Assembly (NCBI RefSeq): GCF_014203555.1
Contig: NZ_JACHJH010000001.1
Span: forward strand, 45,877 to 109,876
Direction of reading: 5' to 3'
Length of the DNA stretch: 64,000 bases
Source: Streptomyces olivoverticillatus
GTDB taxonomy: Bacteria; Actinomycetota; Actinomycetes; Streptomycetales; Streptomycetaceae
Each line of letters opens with the position of its first letter. Positions within the stretch are counted from its first letter, which is position 1. Under the pieces are notes generated by a model. It made no database searches. It was not told where the DNA came from and saw only the letters and a list, made by a program, of their open reading frames with translations. A program made the position numbers and the translations under genes. Positions 8,521-18,951 of this stretch are shown here, piece after piece.

Positions 8521-8551
8521 CGGGCCGGGAAGGAGATTCCTTCCCGGCCCG
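8521..8551 (-). terminator. Intra-operon hairpin between khpA and rimM
   Basis: Perfect 14-bp inverted repeat, arms 8521-8534 and 8538-8551 with a 3-nt loop (arm CGGGCCGGGAAGGA). It has no long T-run on the minus strand. It sits 41 nt upstream of the rimM GTG and 20 nt after the khpA stop, so it may act as a partial terminator, a processing site or an mRNA-stabilising 3' end for rpsP-khpA. Confidence 0.7.
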
Positions 8552-8571
8552 TGCCGGTGCTCTGCCGCCGA

Positions 8572-8811
8572 TCAGCTGACCTGATCCACGTCGACGAGGT
8601 CGACGCGGATGCCACGGCCGCCGATGGCGCCCACGACGGTGCGCAGGGCCCGCGCGGTGCGGCCGTTGCGGCCGATCACCTTGCCGAGGTCATCGGGGTG
8701 GACCCGGACCTCCAGCACGCGCCCGCGGCGCAGGTTGCGCGAAGCGACCTGCACCTCGTCGGGGTTGTCGACGATGCCCTTCACGAGGTGCTCAAGGGCC
8801 TCCTCGAGCAT
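8572..8811 (-). CDS. khpA: KH-domain RNA-binding protein KhpA
   Basis: This 79-aa single type II KH-domain RNA-binding protein contains the GXXG loop GRNG in LGKVIGRNGRTARALR and ends in RIDLVDV-like sequence (IRVDLVDVDQVS). It belongs to the KhpA/YlqC family, which with KhpB/EloR influences cell size and RNA turnover in other Gram-positives. It is separated by 2 nt from rpsP, the usual position. Confidence 0.95.
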   Translation of the reverse strand: MLEEALEHLVKGIVDNPDEVQVASRNLRRGRVLEVRVHPDDLGKVIGRNGRTARALRTVVGAIGGRGIRVDLVDVDQVS

Positions 8812-8813
8812 CC

Positions 8814-9251
8814 TCAGGCCTCGGTCGACTCGGCGGACTCGGCCTGAGCGGCCTCGTCCTTCTTCTCCGACTTCTTGGCCTTCGGGGTGATGGCCTCACC
8901 CTTCGCCTCGCCGGCCTCGAGAGCCTTGGTGAACTCCTCGAACGCGGCGCGCTTGTCCTTGGGCTCGGCGACGAGCATCGGGGCCGGGGCGGGCAGACCC
9001 TTGAACTTCTGCCAGTCGCCGGTGACCTTGAGGATGGCCAGGACGGGCTCGGTCGGCTGGGCGCCGACGCTCAGCCAGTACTGGGCGCGCTCGCTGTTGA
9101 CCTCGATGCGCGAGGGGTTCTGCACCGGGTGGTACAGACCGATCTCCTCGATCGCACGGCCGTCACGGCGGGTGCGGGAGTCGGCGACGACGATGCGGTA
9201 GTGAGGCGAACGGATCTTGCCCAGACGCTTCAGCTTGATCTTGACTGCCAC
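8814..9251 (-). CDS. rpsP: Ribosomal protein bS16
   Basis: 30S protein S16, 145 aa. The conserved core [20 protein letters not shown] and [17 protein letters not shown] occupies the first 85 residues. The rest is a Lys/Glu/Ala-rich tail ([20 protein letters not shown]), an extension typical of actinobacterial S16. The GTG at 9251 matches the family start and has AGGAGA about 12 nt upstream. It is the first gene of the ribosomal and tRNA-modification string, so the operon promoter should lie in 9252-9418. Confidence 0.98.
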   Translation of the reverse strand: MAVKIKLKRLGKIRSPHYRIVVADSRTRRDGRAIEEIGLYHPVQNPSRIEVNSERAQYWLSVGAQPTEPVLAILKVTGDWQKFKGLPAPAPMLVAEPKDKRAAFEEFTKALEAGEAKGEAITPKAKKSEKKDEAAQAESAESTEA

Positions 9252-9418
9252 TGGAGTGGTGTCTCCTGGTCTTGACGTGGTTGGGCACAACGAGATGCCA
9301 CGTGGGGTTTGCGGTACCCGGGGTGCCCGATGGACGCGTCAGCCGGAGGAGAGAGGGGTCCTATGCGACTGTCGAGTACAGCCACTCATTGTGCCACACC
9401 GATCCACCCCGGCCGACC

Positions 9419-10009
9419 TCAGCCGACCGAGACGGCCTCCGGGATGCGGAACGGCTGGCCGCAGCCGCCGCACATGATCGGCGCCTGGGCGAGCACGGAG
9501 GGCACGACGCGGACGTTGCGCCCGCATTCGCAGACCGCCTTCACCCGCACCCCGCCGCCCGACGAGCCGTGCCGCGCCGCCGGCCCGCGGAACGTGCGCG
9601 AGGTGTCGGCCGTCGTGGCGACGGTGTGCGCCTTGAGCGCGCGCTGGAGTCTGTCGATGGTGGTGCGGTAGCGCTTGCGCGCCTCCGGATTGAGCACGAC
9701 CAGCGAGAAGCCACTGCTGGGATGCGGCTCATCGCTGTGGTCGAGCCCCAACTCCTCGGCGATCGCCAGGAAGCGGCGATTGTGGTAGCGGCCGGCACGA
9801 GAGGTGTCCCGGACACCGCGGGCGGCCGCGATGCCGTGCACTGCCTCGTGCAGCAGCCTTTCGAAGGAGAGCTCGGCGCCGCAGGCGGACGACGACTCCC
9901 CGATCAACGATTCGGGCGCGGCTAGATCCGGCAGCTCGGGGTGGAACCGCTGAATGTCGGCCCACGCCTGCGCCAGCTCTGCGGCGAGAACAGGTGGTGT
10001 CGTGCTCAC
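9419..10009 (-). CDS. SprT-like zincin with C-terminal zinc ribbon, function unknown
   Basis: This 196-aa protein contains the zincin motif HEAVH (in FERLLHEAVHGIAAARGVRD), as in SprT/Wss1-like metalloproteases. A following basic segment, SRAGRYHNRRFLAIAEELGL, may supply the third zinc ligand (His of YHN). The C-terminus is a zinc ribbon with CXC and CXXC pairs (CECGRNV and MCGGCGQPF). No signal peptide or membrane helix is visible, so it is cytoplasmic. The GTG at 10009 (VSTTPPVLAAELAQ) is chosen as the first start near conserved-looking sequence; an ATG lies at 10072. It stands alone after the proS terminator. SprT-domain proteases act on DNA-protein crosslinks in eukaryotes; a related role here is inference. 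Confidence 0.82.
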   Translation of the reverse strand: MSTTPPVLAAELAQAWADIQRFHPELPDLAAPESLIGESSSACGAELSFERLLHEAVHGIAAARGVRDTSRAGRYHNRRFLAIAEELGLDHSDEPHPSSGFSLVVLNPEARKRYRTTIDRLQRALKAHTVATTADTSRTFRGPAARHGSSGGGVRVKAVCECGRNVRVVPSVLAQAPIMCGGCGQPFRIPEAVSVG

Positions 10010-10198
10010 GTCGTGACAACGAGCCGGGGCCGCCCGGTGTTCCGATACCGGGCCATCCCAAATAATTTGCACGTACCAGTCAGTTTCCCGACCGATCCGC
10101 CCCGACGAGGGCGGGTACGGCGAAGCCGGATGAGTAGCTCACCTGTTCGTAAGGTGGGACGTACTGACCCATGAGTAAGTCGGACGGGCCGTTGTGCA

Positions 10199-10234
10199 CC
10201 CCTGGGCGTGCGCTGTGCAGCGCACGCCCAGGGG
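10199..10234 (-). terminator. proS terminator hairpin
   Basis: Perfect 16-bp inverted repeat (10199-10214 and 10219-10234) with a GTGC loop, 9 nt beyond the proS stop. It has no T-run, as is usual in Streptomyces, but its strength and position make it the likely end of proS transcription. Confidence 0.85.
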
Positions 10235-10242
10235 CGGATGAA

Positions 10243-11658
10243 TCAGTAGGCGCGCGCGACGATGGCGATGGCGCCCGGGGCGTCGTCGGACTCCGGCACC
10301 GAGCCGTCCTCCGCGACCAGGCAGCGCACGGTCACGGCCTGCTCGGCCAGCTTGGCCTCGCCCTCCGCGCCCAGCGTGGCCCACGGGATGCGGGCCCAGC
10401 CACCGGCGACAGCGGCCTCGGCCGCCTCCTCGATCGTCTGCACATCGGTCGTACGGGACTCGCGGCGCTCGCGCGACTGGCTCAGCAGCAGCGCCTGGTC
10501 CTCCTCCAGGACCTTCGGCAGCAGCGCGGCCAGCTCCTCGATGCGCACCGGCTCCTTGCCGCCCGGAATGCGGCGGGCCAGCATCGCGGTGCCGTTCTCC
10601 AGGTCGCGCGGGCCGATCTCGATGCGGACCGGCACGCCCTTGAGCTCCCAGTCCACGGCGCGGCGGCCGAAGGGGGTGTCGGTGCGGTCGTCGACCTGCA
10701 CCCGCACGCCCGCGGCCTTGAGCACGTCGCCGATCTCGCGGACCTTGGCCAGCACGGCCTCGTCGCCCTTGATCGCCAGGACCACGGCCTGGACCGGCGC
10801 CAGCCGCGGCGGCACCCGCAGACCGCTGTCGTCGCCATGCGACATGATCAGACCGCCGACCATGCGCGTCGACACGCCCCAGGAGGTCTGCCAGACCAGC
10901 TCCTGCTGCCCGTCCTTCGACAGGTAGGAGGTGTTGAAGGCCTTGGCGAAGTTCTGGCCGAGCTCGTGGCTGGTGCCCAGCTGCAGCGCCTTGCCGTCGC
11001 CCATCATGCCCTCAAGAGTGAGGGTGTTGATGGCGCCCGCGAAACGCTCCTTGGGCGTCTTGCGGCCGAGCACCACATCGATGCCCAGGACGTTGACCAT
11101 GAAGTCGTAGTAGACGTCCCGGTGGATGCGGGCGGCGTAGTCGCGGGCGTCCTCGTAGGTGGCGTGGGCGGTGTGGCCCTCCTGCCAGAGGAACTCGCTG
11201 GTGCGCAGGAAGACGCGCGGGCGCATCTCCCAACGGACCACGTTGGCCCACTGGTTGATCAGCAGGGGCAGGTCGCGGTAGCTCTGGACCCACTTGGAGA
11301 AGTACTCGTTGATGATCGTCTCGGAGGTGGGCCGGACGACGACCGGCTCCTCCAGCTCCTTGCCGCCGCCGTGCGTGACGACCGCGAGCTCGGGGGCGAA
11401 GCCCTCGACGTGCTCGGCCTCCCGCGTCAGGTAGGACTGCGGGATGAAGAGCGGGAAGTACGCGTTGGAGGCGCCCGCGTCCTTGATCCGGGCGTCCATC
11501 TCCTGCTGCATGCGCTCCCAGAGCCCGTAGCCGTACGGGCGGATGACCATGGTGCCGCGCACCGGGCCGTTGTCGGCCAGCTCGGCCTTGTTGATCAAGT
11601 CCTGGTACCAGCGCGGGAAGTCTTCCGCCTGGGGGGTGAGAATGGGAGCCTTTGCCAT
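10243..11658 (-). CDS. proS: Prolyl-tRNA synthetase, compact archaeal/eukaryal type
   Basis: This class II synthetase of 471 aa charges tRNA-Pro with proline. The N-terminus FPRWYQDLINKAELADNGPV, motif 2 (RWEMRPRVFLRTSEFLWQEG) and the anticodon-binding end (VRCLVAEDGSVP...AIAIVARAY) mark the archaeal/eukaryal type. The insertion (INS) editing domain that lengthens bacterial ProRS to about 565 aa is absent. The ATG at 11658 (MAKAPILTPQ) is preferred; another ATG lies 9 nt upstream. Many Streptomyces carry a separate bacterial-type ProRS, so this may be a second enzyme or a replacement. No T-box leader signature is visible upstream. Confidence 0.95.
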   Translation of the reverse strand: MAKAPILTPQAEDFPRWYQDLINKAELADNGPVRGTMVIRPYGYGLWERMQQEMDARIKDAGASNAYFPLFIPQSYLTREAEHVEGFAPELAVVTHGGGKELEEPVVVRPTSETIINEYFSKWVQSYRDLPLLINQWANVVRWEMRPRVFLRTSEFLWQEGHTAHATYEDARDYAARIHRDVYYDFMVNVLGIDVVLGRKTPKERFAGAINTLTLEGMMGDGKALQLGTSHELGQNFAKAFNTSYLSKDGQQELVWQTSWGVSTRMVGGLIMSHGDDSGLRVPPRLAPVQAVVLAIKGDEAVLAKVREIGDVLKAAGVRVQVDDRTDTPFGRRAVDWELKGVPVRIEIGPRDLENGTAMLARRIPGGKEPVRIEELAALLPKVLEEDQALLLSQSRERRESRTTDVQTIEEAAEAAVAGGWARIPWATLGAEGEAKLAEQAVTVRCLVAEDGSVPESDDAPGAIAIVARAY

Positions 11659-12001
11659 GGTGGGCATGGTACGGGGCGCGTGTGGCCGAGTGTGAATCCG
11701 TCGGCCCGCAACCCCCTCTTCCCGGCCGCGCGCCGGGGCTGCCGGAGCCGAGCTTTGGCCAGGCCCGGCCCGAGCTCTGGCCAGGCTATGACACCCGGCA
11801 CATGCCATCGCGAGCCCGGGAGAACCTTCTTCCGTCATCCCCTGGACTCGGGGACGGAAGCGGAGTTCTCTGGCATCGGGGGGAAATTCACGGCGACGCT
11901 TCACGCGCGCCGCACGCACGGCCCGGCACGCACAGCACCACCACATGGGGGCGGCTTACGGATCACGACGACACGTCTTCCGGCGGATTGGGGCGCTTTC
12001 G
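11659..12001. other. Divergent intergenic region proS / methyltransferase
   Basis: This 343-bp region must hold the promoters for proS (minus) and the methyltransferase (plus). I see no convincing -35/-10 pair. A near-perfect direct repeat, CGAGCT(T/C)TGGCCAGGC, occurs twice with starts 21 bp apart around 11750-11787. No short open frame here looks coding. Confidence 0.4.
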
Positions 12002-12832
12002 ATGACACCAACGCTCGTGCGGCGGCACCTGCCGTCCTCAACCCCGCCCGGGTCGCGGGCCCGCGACTGGGCGGAAATCCAGGAACGGATGCTGGTGCCG
12101 CTCTACGAAGCGGTGTACGAGCGGCTGGAGGTCGGCTCCGGCACCCGGCTGCTCAGCCTGGGCTGCGGCTCGGGGCTGGCCCTGCTGATGGCCGCGGGCC
12201 GCGGCGCCCGCGTCTGCGGCGTCGACCGCGACGGCCGCCGCCTCGAGCTCGCGCGCGAACGGCTGCTGCCCGAGGGCGGCCACGGCGACGACGGCACCCG
12301 GCTGGGGCTGGGCGGCCCGGAGACCGTCCTCGACCCCGCGGGCCCGTGCTTCAACCTCATCACCGCCTTCGACCCCCTGTTCTGCGCGGGCCCGGGGCCG
12401 CGCGGCCTGGCCGAGGCCATCTCCCGGGCGGCCGCCTGCGCCGAGCACGGCTCGCCCGTGGTGCTGGCCGGCTGGGGTCCGCAGGAACGCTGCGCGGCCT
12501 CCGGGGCGCTGCGGGTGGCGGCCCGGCTCGCCGACCCGATGTGCGCGCCGGCCCGCTGGCGCCCCAGCGGCCGCGACGACCTGGAGAACCTCGCCCGCCA
12601 GGCCGGGCTCGCCCCCGACGGCTCGGGCCGTGTCTCCTGCCCGTACGGCTACGCCGACATGACCAGCGCCGTACGCGGCCTGCTGTCGACGGGAGCCTTC
12701 GACGCGGCGGCCCGGGCGACCGACGAGGAGCAGGTCACCAAGGAACTCATCGAGGCCCTCCACCCCTATCTGCGGGGCGACGGCACGGTGTGGATGCCCA
12801 ACGTCTTCCGGTACCTGATCGCGCGCGTCTAG
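12002..12832 (+). CDS. SAM-dependent class I methyltransferase
   Basis: This is a Rossmann-fold methyltransferase of 276 aa. The SAM-binding motif I is LLSLGCGSGLALLMAAGRGA, followed by the acidic ribose-binding VCGVDRDGRRLELARERL. Post-motif regions resemble the Methyltransf_11/25 group. The C-terminal part (DEEQVTKELIEALHPYLRGDGTVWM) resembles small-molecule methyltransferases, but the substrate cannot be inferred. The ATG at 12002 has GGGG upstream; a further ATG at 11945 is in frame. It is a single gene, divergent from proS and ending at a hairpin shared with ffh. Confidence 0.85.
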   Translation: MTPTLVRRHLPSSTPPGSRARDWAEIQERMLVPLYEAVYERLEVGSGTRLLSLGCGSGLALLMAAGRGARVCGVDRDGRRLELARERLLPEGGHGDDGTRLGLGGPETVLDPAGPCFNLITAFDPLFCAGPGPRGLAEAISRAAACAEHGSPVVLAGWGPQERCAASGALRVAARLADPMCAPARWRPSGRDDLENLARQAGLAPDGSGRVSCPYGYADMTSAVRGLLSTGAFDAAARATDEEQVTKELIEALHPYLRGDGTVWMPNVFRYLIARV

Positions 12833-12869
12833 GGCGTGCCCTGGGGGCGTACGCCCCACGCCATGCGGA

Positions 12870-12899
12870 AGCCCCCGGCGGCGGGTGCCACCGGGGGCT
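12870..12899. terminator. Bidirectional terminator between methyltransferase and ffh
   Basis: Perfect 9-bp inverted repeat (AGCCCCCGG at 12870-12878, complement at 12891-12899) with a 12-nt loop, between the convergent 3' ends at 12832 and 12935. Confidence 0.75.
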
Positions 12900-12934
12900 C
12901 GCGGACGGGCCGGTCAGCCCGTGAACTTCTTGAA

Positions 12935-14479
12935 TCAGCCCATGAACTTCTTGAACTCGTCGGGCAGTTCGAAGTCCTGTGCGTCCTGGCCGGCGGGCAG
13001 GCCCAGCGGGTTGCCCGCCTGCGCCTGCTCGCGCCGCTCGGCCGCGGCCTGCTCCTCGGCCTTGCGCTTCATCGGGTTGCCGCTCTGGCGCTTGCCCTTG
13101 GCCTGCTTCTGCTGCTTCTTCTTGCGCGAGGCGCCGCCGCCCATGCCCGGCAGGCCCGGCATCCCCGGCATGCCGCCCTGGGCCATGCGGGACATCATCT
13201 TCCGGGCGTCGAAGAAGCGCTCCACGAGGTTCTTCACCGCGCTGACGTCCACGCCCGAACCCTTGGCGATACGGGCACGGCGCGAGCCGTTGATGATCGT
13301 CGGGTCCTGGCGCTCGGCCGGGGTCATCGACTTGATGATCGCGGCGGTGCGGTCGACGTCCCGCTCGTCGAGGTTGTTGATCTGGTCCTTGATCTGGGCC
13401 ATGCCGGGCAGCATGCCGAGCAGCTTGGAGATGCTGCCCATCTTGCGGACCTGCTCCATCTGGGACAGGAAGTCGTCGAGCGTGAACTCCTTGGGTCCCT
13501 TCGCCAGCTTGGCCGCCATCTTCTCGGCCTCGTCCTGGCTGAAGGTCTGCTCGGCCTTCTCGATCAGGCTGAGCACATCGCCCATGCCGAGGATGCGGGA
13601 CGCCATGCGGTCCGGGTGGAACGCGTCGAAGTCGTCCAGCTTCTCGCCGTTGGAGGCGAACATGATCTGCTTGCCGGTCACATGCGCGACCGACAGTGCG
13701 GCACCGCCGCGGGCGTCGCCGTCGAGCTTGGAGAGCACCACGCCGTCGAAGCCGACGCCGTCGCGGAAGGCCTCGGCGGTGTTGACCGCGTCCTGGCCGA
13801 TCATCGCGTCGACGACGAAGAGGATCTCGTCCGGCGAGACCGCATCGCGGATGTCCGCGGCCTGCTGCATCATCTCCGCGTCGATGCCGAGACGGCCGGC
13901 GGTGTCGACGATGACGATGTCGAACTGCTTGGTGCGGGCGTACTCGATCGAGTCCTTGGCCACCTGGACGGGGTCGCCCACGCCATTGCCCGGCTCCGGC
14001 GCGTAGACGCCCACGCCGGCGCGCTCGGCGACGACGCTCAGCTGGTTGACGGCGTTGGGGCGCTGCAGGTCACAGGCGACGAGCAGCGGCGCGTGGCCCT
14101 GCGCCTTGAGCCAGCGGCCGAGCTTTCCGGCGAGCGTGGTCTTACCGGCACCCTGGAGACCGGCGAGCATGATCACGGTCGGCGCGGTCTTGGCGAACCG
14201 CAGGCGGCGGGTCTCGCCGCCGAGGATGCCGACGAGCTCCTCGTTGACGATCTTGACGATCTGCTGCGCCGGGTTCAGCGCCCGGGAGACCTCGGCGCCG
14301 AGGGACCGCTCCTTGACCTGCTTGATGAACGAGCGGACGACGGGCAGGGCGACATCGGCCTCGAGGAGGGCGATGCGGATCTCGCGTGCGGTGGCGTCGA
14401 TGTCCGCCTCGGAGAGGCGGCCCTTGCCCCGGAGGTTCTTGAACGTCGCTGCGAGGCGGTCGGAGAGGGTATCGAACAC
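12935..14479 (-). CDS. ffh: Signal recognition particle protein Ffh
   Basis: SRP54/Ffh, 514 aa, is the GTPase that binds signal sequences and SRP RNA and hands ribosomes to FtsY. The N domain starts VFDTLSDRLAATFKNLRGKG. G-domain motifs are GLQGAGKTT, DTAGRLG and TKLDG-like SKLDGDARGG. The M domain is Met-rich, with MMSRMAQGGMPGMPGLPGMG near the end, then a Lys-rich segment (RKKKQQKQAKGKRQ). The GTG at 14479 matches the family start and has GAAGGA upstream; an ATG at 14512 is less likely. It lies directly downstream of glnD. Confidence 0.98.
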   Translation of the reverse strand: MFDTLSDRLAATFKNLRGKGRLSEADIDATAREIRIALLEADVALPVVRSFIKQVKERSLGAEVSRALNPAQQIVKIVNEELVGILGGETRRLRFAKTAPTVIMLAGLQGAGKTTLAGKLGRWLKAQGHAPLLVACDLQRPNAVNQLSVVAERAGVGVYAPEPGNGVGDPVQVAKDSIEYARTKQFDIVIVDTAGRLGIDAEMMQQAADIRDAVSPDEILFVVDAMIGQDAVNTAEAFRDGVGFDGVVLSKLDGDARGGAALSVAHVTGKQIMFASNGEKLDDFDAFHPDRMASRILGMGDVLSLIEKAEQTFSQDEAEKMAAKLAKGPKEFTLDDFLSQMEQVRKMGSISKLLGMLPGMAQIKDQINNLDERDVDRTAAIIKSMTPAERQDPTIINGSRRARIAKGSGVDVSAVKNLVERFFDARKMMSRMAQGGMPGMPGLPGMGGGASRKKKQQKQAKGKRQSGNPMKRKAEEQAAAERREQAQAGNPLGLPAGQDAQDFELPDEFKKFMG

Positions 14480-14515
14480 GGTGGTCGCGGATCCTTCTTG
14501 TTGAGTGTCCAAGGC

Positions 14516-14565
14516 GGCGGCTGACCCCCAAGGGTATCGGGCGGCCCGCGGTCCGGTCAGCCGCC
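14516..14565 (-). terminator. Hairpin overlapping the glnD stop codon
   Basis: Perfect 11-bp inverted repeat: GGCGGCTGACC at 14516-14526 and GGTCAGCCGCC at 14555-14565, which includes the glnD TGA (14557-14559). The loop is 28 nt. It probably ends or attenuates the amtB-glnK-glnD transcript before ffh. Confidence 0.6.
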
Positions 14566-16995
14566 CAGCGCCTCCTGCACTCCGCGGGCCACCGCCGCCG
14601 CCTCACCCGCCTCCAGCGGCAGCCCCTCCGCACCCGTCACATAGAACGCATCCACCACGCTCGCCCCGAGCGTGCTCACGTGTGCGCTGCGTACCCATAC
14701 ACCCGCCGCCTCCAGGGCCTGCCCGATGCGGTGCAGCAGGCCCGGGGCGTCCTGGGCGCGGACCTCCAGGACCGTCGCCGCGCGGGAGACGCCCCGGGCC
14801 ACGCTCACCCTCGGCGGCGCCGGGACGGTGCCGCGGCGCCGCTTGCCGTAGGCCGCCTCGCGCTCGGCCAGGCGGCCCGGGATGTCGAGGGAGCCGTCCA
14901 GGGCGCGCACCAGGTCGGCCCGGAGCCGGGCCGCCTCGGGGGGCGCCCCGTATTCGGCCGCGACCCGCCAGTTCAGCAGCAGGGCGCAGCCTTCGGTCGC
15001 GGGAGCGGCGTCGACCGTGCGCAGTTCGGCCGTACGGACCGTCAGGCGGTGCAGGGCGAGGACGCCGGCCGTGGCGGGCAGCACGCCGGGCTGGTCGGGG
15101 ACGGCGACGGTCAGCTCGACGCCCACCGGCGCCGCGTCCCCTTCCGCGCCCTCCGGCCGGGCGTGCAGGGCGAGGACCGGGCCGCCGGTGCGCAGCGCCT
15201 CGACCGCCATGCGCTCCTGCTCGGCGGTGGGCGGGCCGGGCTCGGTGCGGTCCTCGGTCGCTTCGCCCGCCAGCGCGGCCGCCGCGCGGCGGACCAGGTC
15301 GGCCACGAGCGCGGCCCGCCAGGTGCTCCAGGCCGCCGGTCCGGTGGCCAGGGCGTCGGCCTCGGTGAGCGCGTGCAGCAGCTCCAGGGTGCCGGTGCGG
15401 CCCACCGCCTCGGTGACGGTGCGGATCGTGGCGGGATCGTCGAGGTCGCGGCGGGTGGCCGTCTCGGCGAGGAGCAGGTGGTGGCGGACGAGCGTGGCGA
15501 GGACGTCCGTGTCGTCGGGCTCGCAGCCGATGCGGGCGGCCACCTCCCGGGCGAGCTGCTCGCCGGTGACGCTGTGGTCGCCGGGGCGGCTCTTGCCGAT
15601 GTCGTGCAGGAGGGCGGCGAGCAGCAGCAGGTCGGGGCGGCCGACGCGGCGGGTGAGGGCGGCGGCCTGCACGGCGGTCTCGACGAGGTGCCGGTCGACG
15701 GTCCAGCGGTGGACGGCATTGCGCTGGGGCCGGCTGCGTACGTGCTCCCACTCGGGCAGCAGCCGGGAGACGATCCGCTCGGCTTCGAGGGCCTCCCAGA
15801 CGGCGACCGTGGACTCGCCCGCGCCGAGCAGGGTGACCAGCTGCTGCCGCGCCTCGGCGGGCCAGGGCACCGGCAGCGGGCCGGCGGCGGCCAGGCGCCG
15901 TACGGCGTGCGGCGAGAGCGGCAGGCCCGCCTGGGCGGCTGCGGCGGCGGCCCGCAGGGGCAGGACAGGGTCGTGCTCGGGCCGGGCGGTGCGGGCGAGG
16001 ACGGCCTCGCCGTCCTGCTCGACCACGCCTTCGGCGAGCGGGATGCGCTCGGCTTCGACGAACCCTCCGCGGCCTCCGCGGCCGCCCAGTATCCGGCGCA
16101 GCCGGGCCCGGCCGGAGCGGGCGCGCAGCACGCGGCCGACCTCGCGCCAGGTGACGTCGGCGGCGTAGGAGACGGTGCGGGCGGCCTCGTAGACGCGGTG
16201 CAGCAGGGCGTCGGCGTCGGGCAGGCCGAGGGCGGCGGCGACCTGGTCCTGCTCCTGGAGGGCGAGACGGTCGGTGGCCCGGCCGGTGGCCAGGTGGAGG
16301 GCGTCGCGGGTGTCGAGCAGGAGGGTGCGGGCGTGTTCGAGGCCCTCACGCGGGGCGTCGGCGAGCCAGGAGGCGGCGACGGCGCGCAGCGCGGTGGCGT
16401 CGCGCAGGCCGCCGCGAGCCTCCTTGAGGTCGGGTTCGAGGAGGAAGCGGAGCTCGCCCTGGCGGCGGGCCCGTTCCTCGCACATCTCGCGCAGTTCGGG
16501 CAGGCGGGCGGGGGCCTGGGCGCGCCAGTCCTCGTAGGCGGCGGTGCGCACCGCGGCGCTGAGGCGGGGGTCGCCGGCCACGTGGCGGGCGTCGAGGAGG
16601 CCGAGGTGGACCTTGAGGTCGCCGTCGGCCGCCTTGCGGGCCTCGTCGGGGGTGCGCACGGAGTGGTCGAGGGCGAGGCCCATGTCCCAGACGGGGTACC
16701 AGACGCGGTCGGCGAGCGCCGCGATCTCCGCCGCGGGGGCGCTGCCGTCGTGCAGGAGGAGCAGGTCGAGGTCGCTGCGCGGGGAGAGCTCGCCGCGGCC
16801 GTAGCCGCCGACGGCGACGAGGGCTGTGCCCTGGGCGGGGCCGAGCAGGGAGGTCAGCCAGTCGTCGGTGATCCGGGCGAGCGCGCTGCGCAGCGGCGGC
16901 CCGGCGGGGGCTCCTCGGTGGAGGAGCTCGATCCGGGCCGCCGCGTAGCCGTGGGGCTCCGAGCCGGCGGGCGGTGTGGTGGTGTTGTCCGTCAA
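14557..16995 (-). CDS. glnD: PII protein nucleotidyltransferase GlnD
   Basis: GlnD, 812 aa, senses nitrogen status. In streptomycetes it adenylylates and de-adenylylates GlnK at Tyr51, unlike uridylylation in enteric bacteria. The nucleotidyltransferase motif [20 protein letters not shown] is at about 63-82. The HD domain ([18 protein letters not shown]) is central, and two ACT domains close the protein ([18 protein letters not shown], then [20 protein letters not shown]), which sense glutamine in the family. It is the third gene of the amtB-glnK-glnD operon, starting 20 nt after glnK. A hairpin covers its stop codon. Confidence 0.97.
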   Translation of the reverse strand: MTDNTTTPPAGSEPHGYAAARIELLHRGAPAGPPLRSALARITDDWLTSLLGPAQGTALVAVGGYGRGELSPRSDLDLLLLHDGSAPAAEIAALADRVWYPVWDMGLALDHSVRTPDEARKAADGDLKVHLGLLDARHVAGDPRLSAAVRTAAYEDWRAQAPARLPELREMCEERARRQGELRFLLEPDLKEARGGLRDATALRAVAASWLADAPREGLEHARTLLLDTRDALHLATGRATDRLALQEQDQVAAALGLPDADALLHRVYEAARTVSYAADVTWREVGRVLRARSGRARLRRILGGRGGRGGFVEAERIPLAEGVVEQDGEAVLARTARPEHDPVLPLRAAAAAAQAGLPLSPHAVRRLAAAGPLPVPWPAEARQQLVTLLGAGESTVAVWEALEAERIVSRLLPEWEHVRSRPQRNAVHRWTVDRHLVETAVQAAALTRRVGRPDLLLLAALLHDIGKSRPGDHSVTGEQLAREVAARIGCEPDDTDVLATLVRHHLLLAETATRRDLDDPATIRTVTEAVGRTGTLELLHALTEADALATGPAAWSTWRAALVADLVRRAAAALAGEATEDRTEPGPPTAEQERMAVEALRTGGPVLALHARPEGAEGDAAPVGVELTVAVPDQPGVLPATAGVLALHRLTVRTAELRTVDAAPATEGCALLLNWRVAAEYGAPPEAARLRADLVRALDGSLDIPGRLAEREAAYGKRRRGTVPAPPRVSVARGVSRAATVLEVRAQDAPGLLHRIGQALEAAGVWVRSAHVSTLGASVVDAFYVTGAEGLPLEAGEAAAVARGVQEALGG

Positions 16996-17015
16996 CTCGG
17001 TTTCCCTCGTGGGTC

Positions 17016-18637
<1,622 letters not shown>

Positions 18638-18726
18638 TGTCGGTGTCTCCTCGCGGCGATGGCCCGAGCCCCGTACGGGCCGGTGTTCCAGGTGGGCCGG
18701 TGTGGCCACGAGGCTGGCGCAGCGGG

Positions 18727-18764
18727 GTTTCGGTGGATGCCATGGGTTGTTTCACGCCAGTGAC
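18727..18764 (-). promoter_or_regulatory. GlnR operator upstream of amtB
   Basis: Read on the minus strand, 18764-18749 is GTCAC-N6-GAAAC, matching the Streptomyces GlnR half-box consensus gTnAc-n6-GaAAc exactly. Six bases further comes TGGCA-N6-GAAAC (18742-18727), a second copy with a degenerate a-site. The two GAAAC b-sites are spaced 22 bp, the canonical GlnR arrangement. Activation of amtB-glnK-glnD by GlnR under nitrogen limitation is established in S. coelicolor; the exact site here is read from sequence. Confidence 0.88.
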
Positions 18765-18951
18765 GAAGGTGGAGGGCGTGTTACGCCCTCGTGAACCGCC
18801 CGGGGCCGGGCGGCGACTGCCGCTACTCTCCCCCGCGCCGGGAGCCGACGGTCGACCGACCGCGGCGACCTGCCCGGATTGACCTGGCGTGGGGGAGCCG
18901 AGTCGGGCTGTACGGGTGGTCGCCGCGGCCGGGTAGGTGGGCCGGAAGGGA

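Noticed and set aside
11659..12001. Possible T-box leader for proS
   Set aside because: I looked for the antiterminator signature (AGGGTGGNACCGCG-type) on the minus strand and did not find it.
10171..12924. 917-codon open frame on the plus strand across proS and the methyltransferase
   Set aside because: It is antisense to a clear ProRS, has Ala/Gly/Leu/Val-rich composition expected of a GC-skewed shadow frame, and matches no family.
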